DNA of 64,000 nucleotides from Dyella flava (GTDB taxonomy: Bacteria > Pseudomonadota > Gammaproteobacteria > Xanthomonadales > Rhodanobacteraceae), in contig NZ_JADIKE010000034.1 of assembly GCF_016904955.1 (NCBI RefSeq), forward strand, positions 186,001 through 250,000, read 5' to 3'. This document shows positions 16,544-22,895 of this stretch, piece after piece. Positions within the stretch are counted from its first letter, which is position 1; every line of letters starts with the position of its first letter. Below the pieces are notes generated by a model. The model had not been told where the DNA came from and made no database searches. It saw only the letters and a program-made list of their open reading frames with translations. The translations under genes were made by a program, and so were the position numbers.

Positions 16544-16956
16544 TTTCCCGCATGGAGTTTTTTGTTTTCAGTGTAGGCGTCATATGACCCTAGGGACGCT
16601 CCGATCTACTCCACGCACTCGGCATCGCGTTCATAAGGCCCGCAGAGTGTGTTGCGTGGCGCAGGGCAGGCTGGCTGTTCAAGCTGCGCGGCCTGTGCGC
16701 CTTCTGGACATCACCCGTTATTATTTATATTCAGCACGTTGGGGCTGGCTCCGTCCGCCCGCATGCCTTCCTCGCTGCTTAAAGCCGAGTACATCCAAGC
16801 ACTCTCTCCGCCTGCGGCCTGCGAACGGACAGAGCCGGTGACTCCTACGAAGAATTGATCAGAAGATCACCAGCGATAATCAGCGATGCCTGATAGACAC
16901 TGCGTGTACTGGCCCGCATCCTTGCCCTATGTGTAACCAATCCCCATGGGAGTCCC
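16544..16956. other. Gene-free region between IS and metallopeptidase gene
   Basis: No recognised gene; short open frames here have no Shine-Dalgarno or family signature. The first bases (TTTCCCGCATGGAG then TTTTTTGTTTTCAGTGT, to about 16575) look like the 3' arm and T-tract of a terminator whose 5' arm is missing. Their tail matches the tail of the ALDH terminator (9483-9500). Confidence 0.55.
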
Positions 16957-17898
16957 GTGCACTCGATCCGTTGCAATAACCCGTCCTGCCCGCAATGCTA
17001 TTCCCCTCGACAACCCCAAGCCTTGCCCAAGGAAGAAAGCGTACCTTTACGCCCTGTTGAGCGACTGAAATTGGTGGGAGGCAATAACCAGCCGGCTGGC
17101 AATCTCCATTACACGGTAGAGTTGAGCCATGGCAACCTTCAAGGACGCACCGATAAAAACGGATTCACCCGCCTCCTCACGACGCAGGGATTTTCCGAGC
17201 TGATCCGTTCGATCAGCGTGGACTCCCCGTACGAGGCCCACGATGTCGTGTGTTGTCGCAACTTAGGGAGCGATATTCCCATCATCAACTTGAAAGACAA
17301 GCGACTCTGTACTGCCGATGGACGGCAACGTTTCAATTGCGCCGATTCGGCCGTTGCCGTTGTTGAGTTACCCAAAGGAAAAGAAAGGTCGATGACCACC
17401 GGTGAAATTGCGATGGCGCGAACCGTCTACGGCGATGCCGTGCATTACAGCAGGGTGAAAATTCATCACGGCGGATGGTGGGCGTTTATGGGGATGCAGC
17501 GTTCAAATACCGCTGTTACGCCTAATGGTGAAATGTATTATCCAAGCTCAATTTATCGAAACGATTTTTCAAATTCGGGGGAATTGAGGGATCAGGCGAT
17601 TTTCATGCATGAAATGGCGCACATATGGCAATACCAAATGGGTTACCCCGTAAAGCGGAAAGGGCTCACCGTCACCATCCACGGACCGTCCGCTTACCGG
17701 TACACCTTGATGCCAGATAGCCGCCTGCATGACTTCAATTTTGAGCAGCAGGCCGAGATACTGTCGGATTACTACATGGTCTTTGTCATCAATCAAAAAG
17801 ATCAAGCTTCCACATACATCTGGAATGCGGATCTGCTCCGCAATGTCGTGGAACCTTTCATCGGTGATCAAGGCAATAAAATTCATCTTCCAAGGTAG
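16957..17898 (+). CDS. Putative zinc-metallopeptidase effector (VgrG2b C-terminal-domain-like)
   Basis: 313 aa from a GTG preceded by GGGAG at 4-nt spacing. The N-terminus has a Cys cluster (C6, C11, C14). Residues ~35-90 look like the transthyretin/prealbumin-like module common in T6SS effectors (LKLVGGNNQPAG, then VELSHGNLQGRTDKNGFT). The C-terminal half holds HEMAH (218-222) in a hydrophobic helix followed by WQYQMG, plus candidate third ligands Glu263/Glu267 (NFEQQAEILSDYY), a gluzincin-type site. This arrangement recalls the toxic metallopeptidase domain of Pseudomonas VgrG2b, here without a VgrG. An exported partner gene follows after 11 bp. Metallopeptidase: likely. T6SS export: inferred. 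Confidence 0.75.
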   Translation: MHSIRCNNPSCPQCYSPRQPQALPKEESVPLRPVERLKLVGGNNQPAGNLHYTVELSHGNLQGRTDKNGFTRLLTTQGFSELIRSISVDSPYEAHDVVCCRNLGSDIPIINLKDKRLCTADGRQRFNCADSAVAVVELPKGKERSMTTGEIAMARTVYGDAVHYSRVKIHHGGWWAFMGMQRSNTAVTPNGEMYYPSSIYRNDFSNSGELRDQAIFMHEMAHIWQYQMGYPVKRKGLTVTIHGPSAYRYTLMPDSRLHDFNFEQQAEILSDYYMVFVINQKDQASTYIWNADLLRNVVEPFIGDQGNKIHLPR

Positions 17899-17909
17899 CA
17901 AGATAGTCC

Positions 17910-18443
17910 ATGTTTAGAGCCTACAATTTGATAGCGGCAAGTATCGCAACCCTGGCATGCGGCACCGCCTTGGCGTTGTCGCGTGGCAGCGTAAGGATTA
18001 ACACTCGCGAAGTGGCCGGCGTTCTCTACGCCTGCTTACCGGAAGGCACAAAGGATGTGTCGGTATGGAGTGCGGACGTAACAGAATTCGTGAGCGGCGC
18101 CACCGCGCCTGTGGCAAAGCCACCTACACCCTTCACTCGTTGGATCATCCGCCTAAAGTCCGGCGCGAAACCGCTTGTACTTAGTCAAGGGCAATGCTTA
18201 GCGTTCGGTCAACACATTGACGGTTATGAGCAGGGAGATACCATCTATCCACTGGAGGCTGGGAAAACTTATAACTTTAGCTTGCGCGCCGTAGATCCAC
18301 CGAATGATTTTCTTGGTGGGCAAGATTATGTCGGCGTGTTTTGCGTACGGCGTAATGACGACCACAGCCTGTCTTATTTGCCCTTTATCTACCAGACAGA
18401 TGGGTCAGTTACGTATCCCCAATGCAGTAAGGCAAACCGGTAA
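17910..18443 (+). CDS. Exported protein, candidate immunity protein for the metallopeptidase
   Basis: 177 aa. Residues 1-23 (MFRAYNLIAASIATLACGTA) form a signal peptide; Cys17 could be a lipidation site, though the lipobox is imperfect. The mature part is a small beta-rich domain with several Cys and a well-ordered core (FTRWIIRLKSG, DYVGVFCVRR). Position and export match periplasmic T6SS immunity (lipo)proteins such as the partner of VgrG2b. No family can be named with certainty. It is separated by 11 bp from the effector gene and has only a weak Shine-Dalgarno, so coupling is likely. Confidence 0.7.
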   Translation: MFRAYNLIAASIATLACGTALALSRGSVRINTREVAGVLYACLPEGTKDVSVWSADVTEFVSGATAPVAKPPTPFTRWIIRLKSGAKPLVLSQGQCLAFGQHIDGYEQGDTIYPLEAGKTYNFSLRAVDPPNDFLGGQDYVGVFCVRRNDDHSLSYLPFIYQTDGSVTYPQCSKANR

Positions 18444-18484
18444 GGGAGCGCCAGCACCTAGGTTTCTCCGGAAAAACGTTACCA

Positions 18485-18750
18485 GGTTCTGAGGTATCCC
18501 CACGTTTTCATCCTGGGATTCCCATTTGAGCGAGCGTGGCGCCATCGAGTTTTCGCAAGTGCTGTGTGAGTTCGTTGACATTGGGCAGCGGCCATCGTCG
18601 TAACCAGGCTTCCTGTCCGATACGGATGATTGAGTAAAGGCGCCGCTTGGTCGTGCGCGGCCACAACCAAGCGCTCATGCCCCTTGCCTCGCAGGCCATG
18701 CCGACGATCCGGCACGCAAAAGTAGCCAGAGCATTAAGAAGCAATAGCAC
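18485..18750 (-). mobile_element. IS4-family element remnant
   Basis: A minus-strand 3' fragment of an IS related to, but not identical with, the one at 15168. An end-like sequence (18485-18510, complement TGAAAACGTGGGGATACCTC) is followed inward by the transposase C-terminus. The other end is absent. It abuts a truncated methyltransferase at 18751. Confidence 0.8.
18508..18750 (-). pseudogene. Transposase C-terminal fragment
   Basis: 80 codons in the order LLLLNALATFACRIVGMACE, then RRLYSIIRIGQEAWLRRWP. This aligns with the last part of the intact transposase (LLVKALAAFSCWIAGMSCE ... RRLYSILRVGREALVRSWP). The catalytic core is missing, so it is inactive. Confidence 0.85.
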
Positions 18751-19040
18751 CCCTAGTTAATGGATCGTTGGAGCACGTGCACAGCTTCGCGGAATCAATA
18801 CATAACTCGCTGCGCGCACTAAAACCTGATGGTTTCATCCTTATCGAAGGATGGGCGCCAGCTCAAGCCGAGCTCTGTGGTAGCTTTGGCCACAATCAAA
18901 AGCGCTTTCTCGATTCGAATTCCTTGAGATTTCTATTTCGAAAGTTCGGGATAACGCCTGTCTTCATCGAAAAAGAGGACCTTTGCGGCCCATCTCGGCC
19001 TGGAGGAACCTACGCTTTTGGCAATCGGAAATTCATCTAA
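18751..19040 (+). pseudogene. Truncated class I SAM-dependent methyltransferase
   Basis: About 95 codons with no proper start. The visible part, SLEHVHSFAESI then LRALKPDGFILIEGW, is the motif II/III region of class I methyltransferases (HVLEHV...LLKPGG). The SAM-binding N-terminal half has been replaced by the IS remnant on its left. It is AT-richer than core genes, as is the gene after it. The original substrate is unknown. Confidence 0.65.
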
Positions 19041-19061
19041 GTATCAAATCAAGTGCTGTCA

Positions 19062-19748
19062 ATGGATATGAATTTGCACGACCTGCTTGGATGGCTGAGT
19101 TCCGCGCTCTTTGTTACTACACTTTGGGGCGGACTTCACCAAACAATCTTACTTAAGAGACTCGCATTCAATGGTGGACGTAACAAGTTTTCGCACTTGT
19201 CTGTCTCATATTTCGTTGCCTATTTCCTCGGCGTCTTCTTATTCTTTGCATACGGATACCTTCTCCCTAAGTCTGACTATTTTTTAGTCGTCACGCGCGG
19301 CACGGCCACGCTTCTTGCGATCTTCATGCTTTTCTTTCTTTGGTTTGGAAAAAAAAGCGCTTTGACCTTTCTTACGTTACTAGTTTCACTCTCGCTGCTT
19401 GCAGTCACATTTGGCTTGATGGTCCTAAATAAAGAGTTAACTCCAGCGCAATTCCAGTACCTAAAGCTAAGCATGACATGTGTGACTATCTACGGAATAC
19501 ACGCTTACGTGACCCAGATCAGAGGCATCCTGGCCGACAAATCATCGCAAGGCCTCTCTAAAGTCATGAACTTTACCGTGGCGATGAAGGACTTGAGCGT
19601 CATCGCATACGGGTTTACTTACGCTCTGAGCGATTCCTGGCCTCTTATCGCGCAAGCTGTTATGAATGGCTCGTTCCGTCTAACGCTGCTGTATCTTTGT
19701 TATCGCTATACCAACACCGCCGAGCCAGTAGCAACTCAATCCGTCTGA
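19062..19748 (+). CDS. Seven-helix membrane protein, PQ-loop/SWEET-like
   Basis: 228 aa from ATG 19062; GTG 19053 and ATG 19068 are alternatives. Seven hydrophobic segments are visible: about 5-25, 45-65, 75-95, 100-120, 135-150, 170-190 and 195-215. Two repeat-like positions resemble PQ-loop motifs: LLGWLSSALFVTTLWGGLHQ in helix 1 and QIRGILADKSSQGLS before helix 6. SWEET/MtN3-type sugar or amino-acid facilitators have this 3+1+3 layout. Base composition is clearly lower in GC than the core genome, suggesting transfer. It follows the methyltransferase relic and may have belonged to the same imported module. Confidence 0.65.
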   Translation: MDMNLHDLLGWLSSALFVTTLWGGLHQTILLKRLAFNGGRNKFSHLSVSYFVAYFLGVFLFFAYGYLLPKSDYFLVVTRGTATLLAIFMLFFLWFGKKSALTFLTLLVSLSLLAVTFGLMVLNKELTPAQFQYLKLSMTCVTIYGIHAYVTQIRGILADKSSQGLSKVMNFTVAMKDLSVIAYGFTYALSDSWPLIAQAVMNGSFRLTLLYLCYRYTNTAEPVATQSV

Positions 19749-19874
19749 GTCATTGAATAATCTTTGAACATATTGCCGCTTTAACAACCCTATCCAAGGA
19801 AAGCGGTTGAAGTGGCAAGGGCGGTTTTTGGCATCCGCGAGCGTCAACGATCTATTTGCGCGGTCGTGACAGCC

Positions 19875-19953
19875 TTCGCCGCACCAGATCGCCCCACCAA
19901 AGAAACGGCACACTGTTCCTCACGCAGCGTGCCGGGAAGCGATCCTACGGCAC
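19875..19953. repeat. 79-bp direct repeat, right copy (with minus-strand terminator)
   Basis: Partner of 15085-15163. Here it follows the 3' end of the minus-strand gene at 19961 and supplies its terminator: a 10-bp stem (19906-19934 region) with one G-U pair on the minus strand, followed by TTTCTTT. The wobble preserves the stem only in minus-strand RNA, consistent with that orientation being functional. Confidence 0.88.
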
Positions 19954-19960
19954 GAGCGTG

Positions 19961-20299
19961 CTATCCATCCGTCTCCGTTCTAAGCGTGCCGACGTACTGA
20001 CGCAGGTAGTACAACGCGGCATGCAGCCCACTGGCTTGTGCGGGGGTTAACGGCCAAGGGCTGACGTTGTTGCGCCGGGCTCGGGGAAAAGCACGCTGGT
20101 AGGCGTCGCTGTACGCGAGCAGGTCCTGAATCACTTGACCGGCCAGCGCGGTGCCGGCGAGTCGCATGGTGTCGGTCAGCTTTTTTTCCTGCGCAAGGCT
20201 CAGGGGATAAAGCTGATAGTCGGCGAAGGGGACGGTTTTGGATTGCGGTTCCGGGGGAACCGATGGGCAAACAGGTGCCGTATGATCTGTGGAGACCAT
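19961..20299 (-). CDS. Uncharacterised 112-aa protein
   Basis: The start at 20299 is chosen for its strong Shine-Dalgarno (GGGAG, 5-nt spacing). The protein has a Pro-rich N-terminus (to about residue 25), then a soluble mostly helical domain with LSLAQEKKLTDTMRLAG, VIQDLLAYSDAYQRAF and SGLHAALYYLRQYVG. No membrane segment or signal peptide is evident. A minus-strand terminator follows directly, so it looks like a complete monocistronic gene. I recognise no family. An antitoxin or small regulatory protein is conceivable but unsupported. Confidence 0.6.
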   Translation of the reverse strand: MVSTDHTAPVCPSVPPEPQSKTVPFADYQLYPLSLAQEKKLTDTMRLAGTALAGQVIQDLLAYSDAYQRAFPRARRNNVSPWPLTPAQASGLHAALYYLRQYVGTLRTETDG

Positions 20300-20663
20300 T
20301 TCAACTCCCAATTAGTTGGACTGGTTTAGCGGGTCGTGGGAGTGACAGCTCTCACGATCCGCGCCTTCCATACATTGCTGCATGGGTCATCGGCGTTGCC
20401 TGGTTAGAGTTCACGCTGATGACGGGTACCAGAATAACGAGTTGACCCACCGGACCATGTAGGCCTTCGATGACTTTTTGTGTACGTTTTGCGCGCTGAT
20501 TTTTTGGGATGTAAGGGCGCGGCTACTGATGGCATTTCGGAAGTGAAGGATGGGGTCGCGTCAGATTGCACTGACGCCTTTGCTTCGGGTGATGCGTCAA
20601 ATCTGTGCCGCGAAGCGCGCTCAACGATACGAACGGTTTATCCGCACGGCTTAGGTCAAAAAA
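20300..20663. other. Gene-free region with REP-like hairpin
   Basis: Apart from the long hairpin at 20329-20362 I see no gene or clear signal between the 112-aa gene and the FadL terminator. Confidence 0.55.
20329..20362 (+). repeat. Long hairpin, REP-like
   Basis: 14-bp stem with a 6-nt loop (TGACAG): GCGGGTCGTGGGAG at 20329-20342 pairs with CTCTCACGATCCGC at 20349-20362, with two G-U pairs in plus-strand RNA. The GTGGGAG start resembles REP sequences of xanthomonads. It sits just upstream of the 112-aa gene. Confidence 0.6.
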
Positions 20664-20700
20664 AACCTCCCAGCTTGCGCAGGGAGGTTTTTTGTTTTTC
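20664..20700. terminator. Bidirectional terminator (serves FadL-type gene)
   Basis: AACCTCCC (20664-20671) pairs with GGGAGGTT (20682-20689). T runs follow on both strands, so it can terminate the minus-strand porin gene and anything arriving from the left. Confidence 0.88.
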
Positions 20701-20714
20701 AGGCTTGCCTTCGA

Positions 20715-22130
20715 TCAGAACTTGTAGACACCCGAGAGTGCAAACAGGTTGCCGTAATCGCTGGAGGTACCAGTGATCGCATCTTCCGTGGCGCTGACGT
20801 CGTTGTCGATCGACGCACGGTTCACGAAGATGTGCGCGTACGACGCGTTGATCGTGAAGTGCTCCGTCGCCTTGTAGCCGACACCGACCGAGGCCAGCTT
20901 GCGGGTTTCGTCCGGCACGCGCACTTCGCGGGTGGGTGCGGAGGTCGGGGTGGTGTCGAAGCCGATACCGCCACGCACAGTGAACTTGTTGGTGAGGTAG
21001 TACTCGCCGCCGAGCGAGGCGTAATAGGAGTTATGCCAGTTGAATACCTGGGTGCTCTGCGGCTGGGCCGGATTGCCGTAGTTCACGGTGAGGTTCTTGA
21101 ACACATCCCATTCGGTCCAGGCCACGTCAGCGCCGAAACCGAACTTGTCTTCCTGGTGCCAATAGCTGGTCGTCGCCACGGCGGGCGTGGTGAAGTCGGC
21201 GGTGCCGCTGGTGGTCTGGAACGGCAGGTTGGCCGTGTTCAGGCCCAGCACCGGCGCAAGCTGGCCGATCAGCGTCGACACGTTCTGCGGCACGTCGAAA
21301 TCCGCGGTGCCTTGCAGGCGATGGCTGATCTTGGAGCGATAGTTGAACGCGAGGCGATCCTTCGCATCGATCTTCCACAGGGTGCCCAGCTGCCAACCCC
21401 AGGCCCAGCTGCTGCCCTCGATATGGGCCAGGCCGTCGGTGCCCGGCGGAATCAGGCTGTACACCGCGCTCGGCGGCAGGTTGAGTGCGCTGCCGGGGCC
21501 GGCCAGTGCGAGGCCGACGCTGGAGAAGTTGATCGCATTGGTCAGCGTGGCGCTGGTGCGCTGCGCGATGGCGCTGCCACCGATGCTGAGGGTGTCGGTC
21601 ACGTCATAGGAGGCCGAGAGCGTGCCGTCGAGCGATTCGAACTTGGACTCGATGGCGTTGTAGCGGCCGATCCAATCGTTGTTGTATTCGGTCTTGAAGC
21701 CGAACGGCACGGAAAAGGCGGCGCCCACGTGCCAGCGGTCGCTCAGCTGGGTCTCGAAGAAGAAGGCCGGCACCGGCATGGTCGTACCGGCGTTGCCGCC
21801 GTTATTGCCGCTGATCGGGTTGCCCAGCACGTCATGCGCGCTGCCGCTGAAGGTGGTGCCGAAGTTGATCGCGGTCACGTCGGCTTCGAAATAGGTGCCT
21901 TTCAGATCGGTCATCGAGGCCGGACCGTTGGCCACCACCGACACATCACCATCCGCGGTGAGCGAGCCGGCATAGGCCATACCCATGGACTGCGCGCTGT
22001 CTTCCTTCAGCTGGAAGGCGCTGGCGTGGGCTTGCTGCGGCGCAGCCAAGGCGCCGGCAATAGCCAGGCCAAGCGCCGCCAAGGCGAACGGGCGGCCACC
22101 ACGGGCGGTGTTGTGGAAGAACATAGGCAT
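20715..22130 (-). CDS. FadL-family outer-membrane transporter (long-chain fatty acid/hydrocarbon porin)
   Basis: 471 aa with a signal peptide (FALAALGLAIAGALAAPQQAHA) and the FadL N-terminal signature SAFQLKEDSAQSMGMAYAG, the hatch segment next to the NPA-like ANGPASM. An outer-membrane barrel follows and ends in YKF. It probably takes up long-chain fatty acids or other hydrophobic compounds. AGGAG lies 10 nt before the ATG. The gene is monocistronic and ends 15 bp before a strong terminator. Confidence 0.92.
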   Translation of the reverse strand: MPMFFHNTARGGRPFALAALGLAIAGALAAPQQAHASAFQLKEDSAQSMGMAYAGSLTADGDVSVVANGPASMTDLKGTYFEADVTAINFGTTFSGSAHDVLGNPISGNNGGNAGTTMPVPAFFFETQLSDRWHVGAAFSVPFGFKTEYNNDWIGRYNAIESKFESLDGTLSASYDVTDTLSIGGSAIAQRTSATLTNAINFSSVGLALAGPGSALNLPPSAVYSLIPPGTDGLAHIEGSSWAWGWQLGTLWKIDAKDRLAFNYRSKISHRLQGTADFDVPQNVSTLIGQLAPVLGLNTANLPFQTTSGTADFTTPAVATTSYWHQEDKFGFGADVAWTEWDVFKNLTVNYGNPAQPQSTQVFNWHNSYYASLGGEYYLTNKFTVRGGIGFDTTPTSAPTREVRVPDETRKLASVGVGYKATEHFTINASYAHIFVNRASIDNDVSATEDAITGTSSDYGNLFALSGVYKF

Positions 22131-22499
22131 CGCTTGCTTGCTCCTGCTTTTTTCTTGGTGACGATTCCGGCCTCGGGTGGACCGGTATCTGCCAAGGGAT
22201 CGGTGTCCCTCGGACGGATGACGGATCGGGTCGTAGCGAGGATCGCCGCGGCAGAATTCATACGCGCGTTTGATAGCCCCCCGGGCGCACTCTGCCGACT
22301 CGGATCAGGGCATGCAAGTGCGGTTGCAGCATGGCGGCAATGGGAGCGCATCGTGGCCGTCGCCCATCAAGCATGCGCCTGATCCTGCCGATGCAACATG
22401 CCGAACACGCGACTCGCGGGGTCGACGTGCTCCCGGTTCCCTGTTACCCGTCTTCAGACTACCCTTCACGATCCTCTTGATGATTTCGCGGGCTTCGCC
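22131..22499. other. Divergent intergenic region, FadL gene / ycgL
   Basis: It should hold both promoters, but no clear -35/-10 pair or operator stands out. No additional gene is supported. Confidence 0.5.
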
Positions 22500-22829
22500 A
22501 TGCATTGCTTCGTCTACGCCAGCCAGCGCAAAGCCGATACCTATCTATGGCTGCATCAGAAGGATGGCTTCAAGGTCATTCCCGAATCACTGGCCATGTT
22601 GCTCGGCGACCTGCGCTTTGTGCTTGAGGTGGAACTGCATGCCGAACGGCGCTTGCCGCAGGAAGACACCGAAGTGGTGATGGAGCATCTGCGCACGCAG
22701 GGCTGGCACTTGCAGCTTCCGCCGCAGGAGTCGCTTACCGCGGCGCCCAGCCCGTCTTTGCAGCAGATCAATCATGAAGACACGTCAGATCCGGATGGAA
22801 CCGATGCACCCGAGCGCCGACAAGAGTAA
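22500..22829 (+). CDS. ycgL: YcgL-domain protein
   Basis: 109 aa from the internal ATG 22500, where family homology begins (MHCFVYASQRKADTYLWL). Matches to the YcgL domain include the N-terminal Y.S.K...TYL strand, VIPESLAMLLG, and the C-terminal TQGWHLQLPP. YcgL proteins are small cytoplasmic alpha/beta proteins of unknown biochemical role, often encoded beside rnd (RNase D) in other gammaproteobacteria; that neighbour is not seen here. The tail past residue 80 is variable and charged. Confidence 0.85.
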   Translation: MHCFVYASQRKADTYLWLHQKDGFKVIPESLAMLLGDLRFVLEVELHAERRLPQEDTEVVMEHLRTQGWHLQLPPQESLTAAPSPSLQQINHEDTSDPDGTDAPERRQE

Positions 22830-22895
22830 GCACTGACCTACAACTGTTAACAAGTGATTACCGTCTGACGCGCTCCTGGTTCCTATACTCCTGAC

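Noticed and set aside
15158..16553. Target-site duplication of the IS4 element
   Set aside because: Flanks CACAGAG and TTTCCCG do not match at any reasonable length.
16584..16858. Small frames between the IS and the metallopeptidase gene
   Set aside because: No Shine-Dalgarno, no homology-like pattern; several overlapping frames are equally open.
20832..22382. 516-codon plus-strand open frame opposite the FadL-type gene
   Set aside because: Antisense shadow with Arg/Gly/His-rich composition and no recognisable domain.
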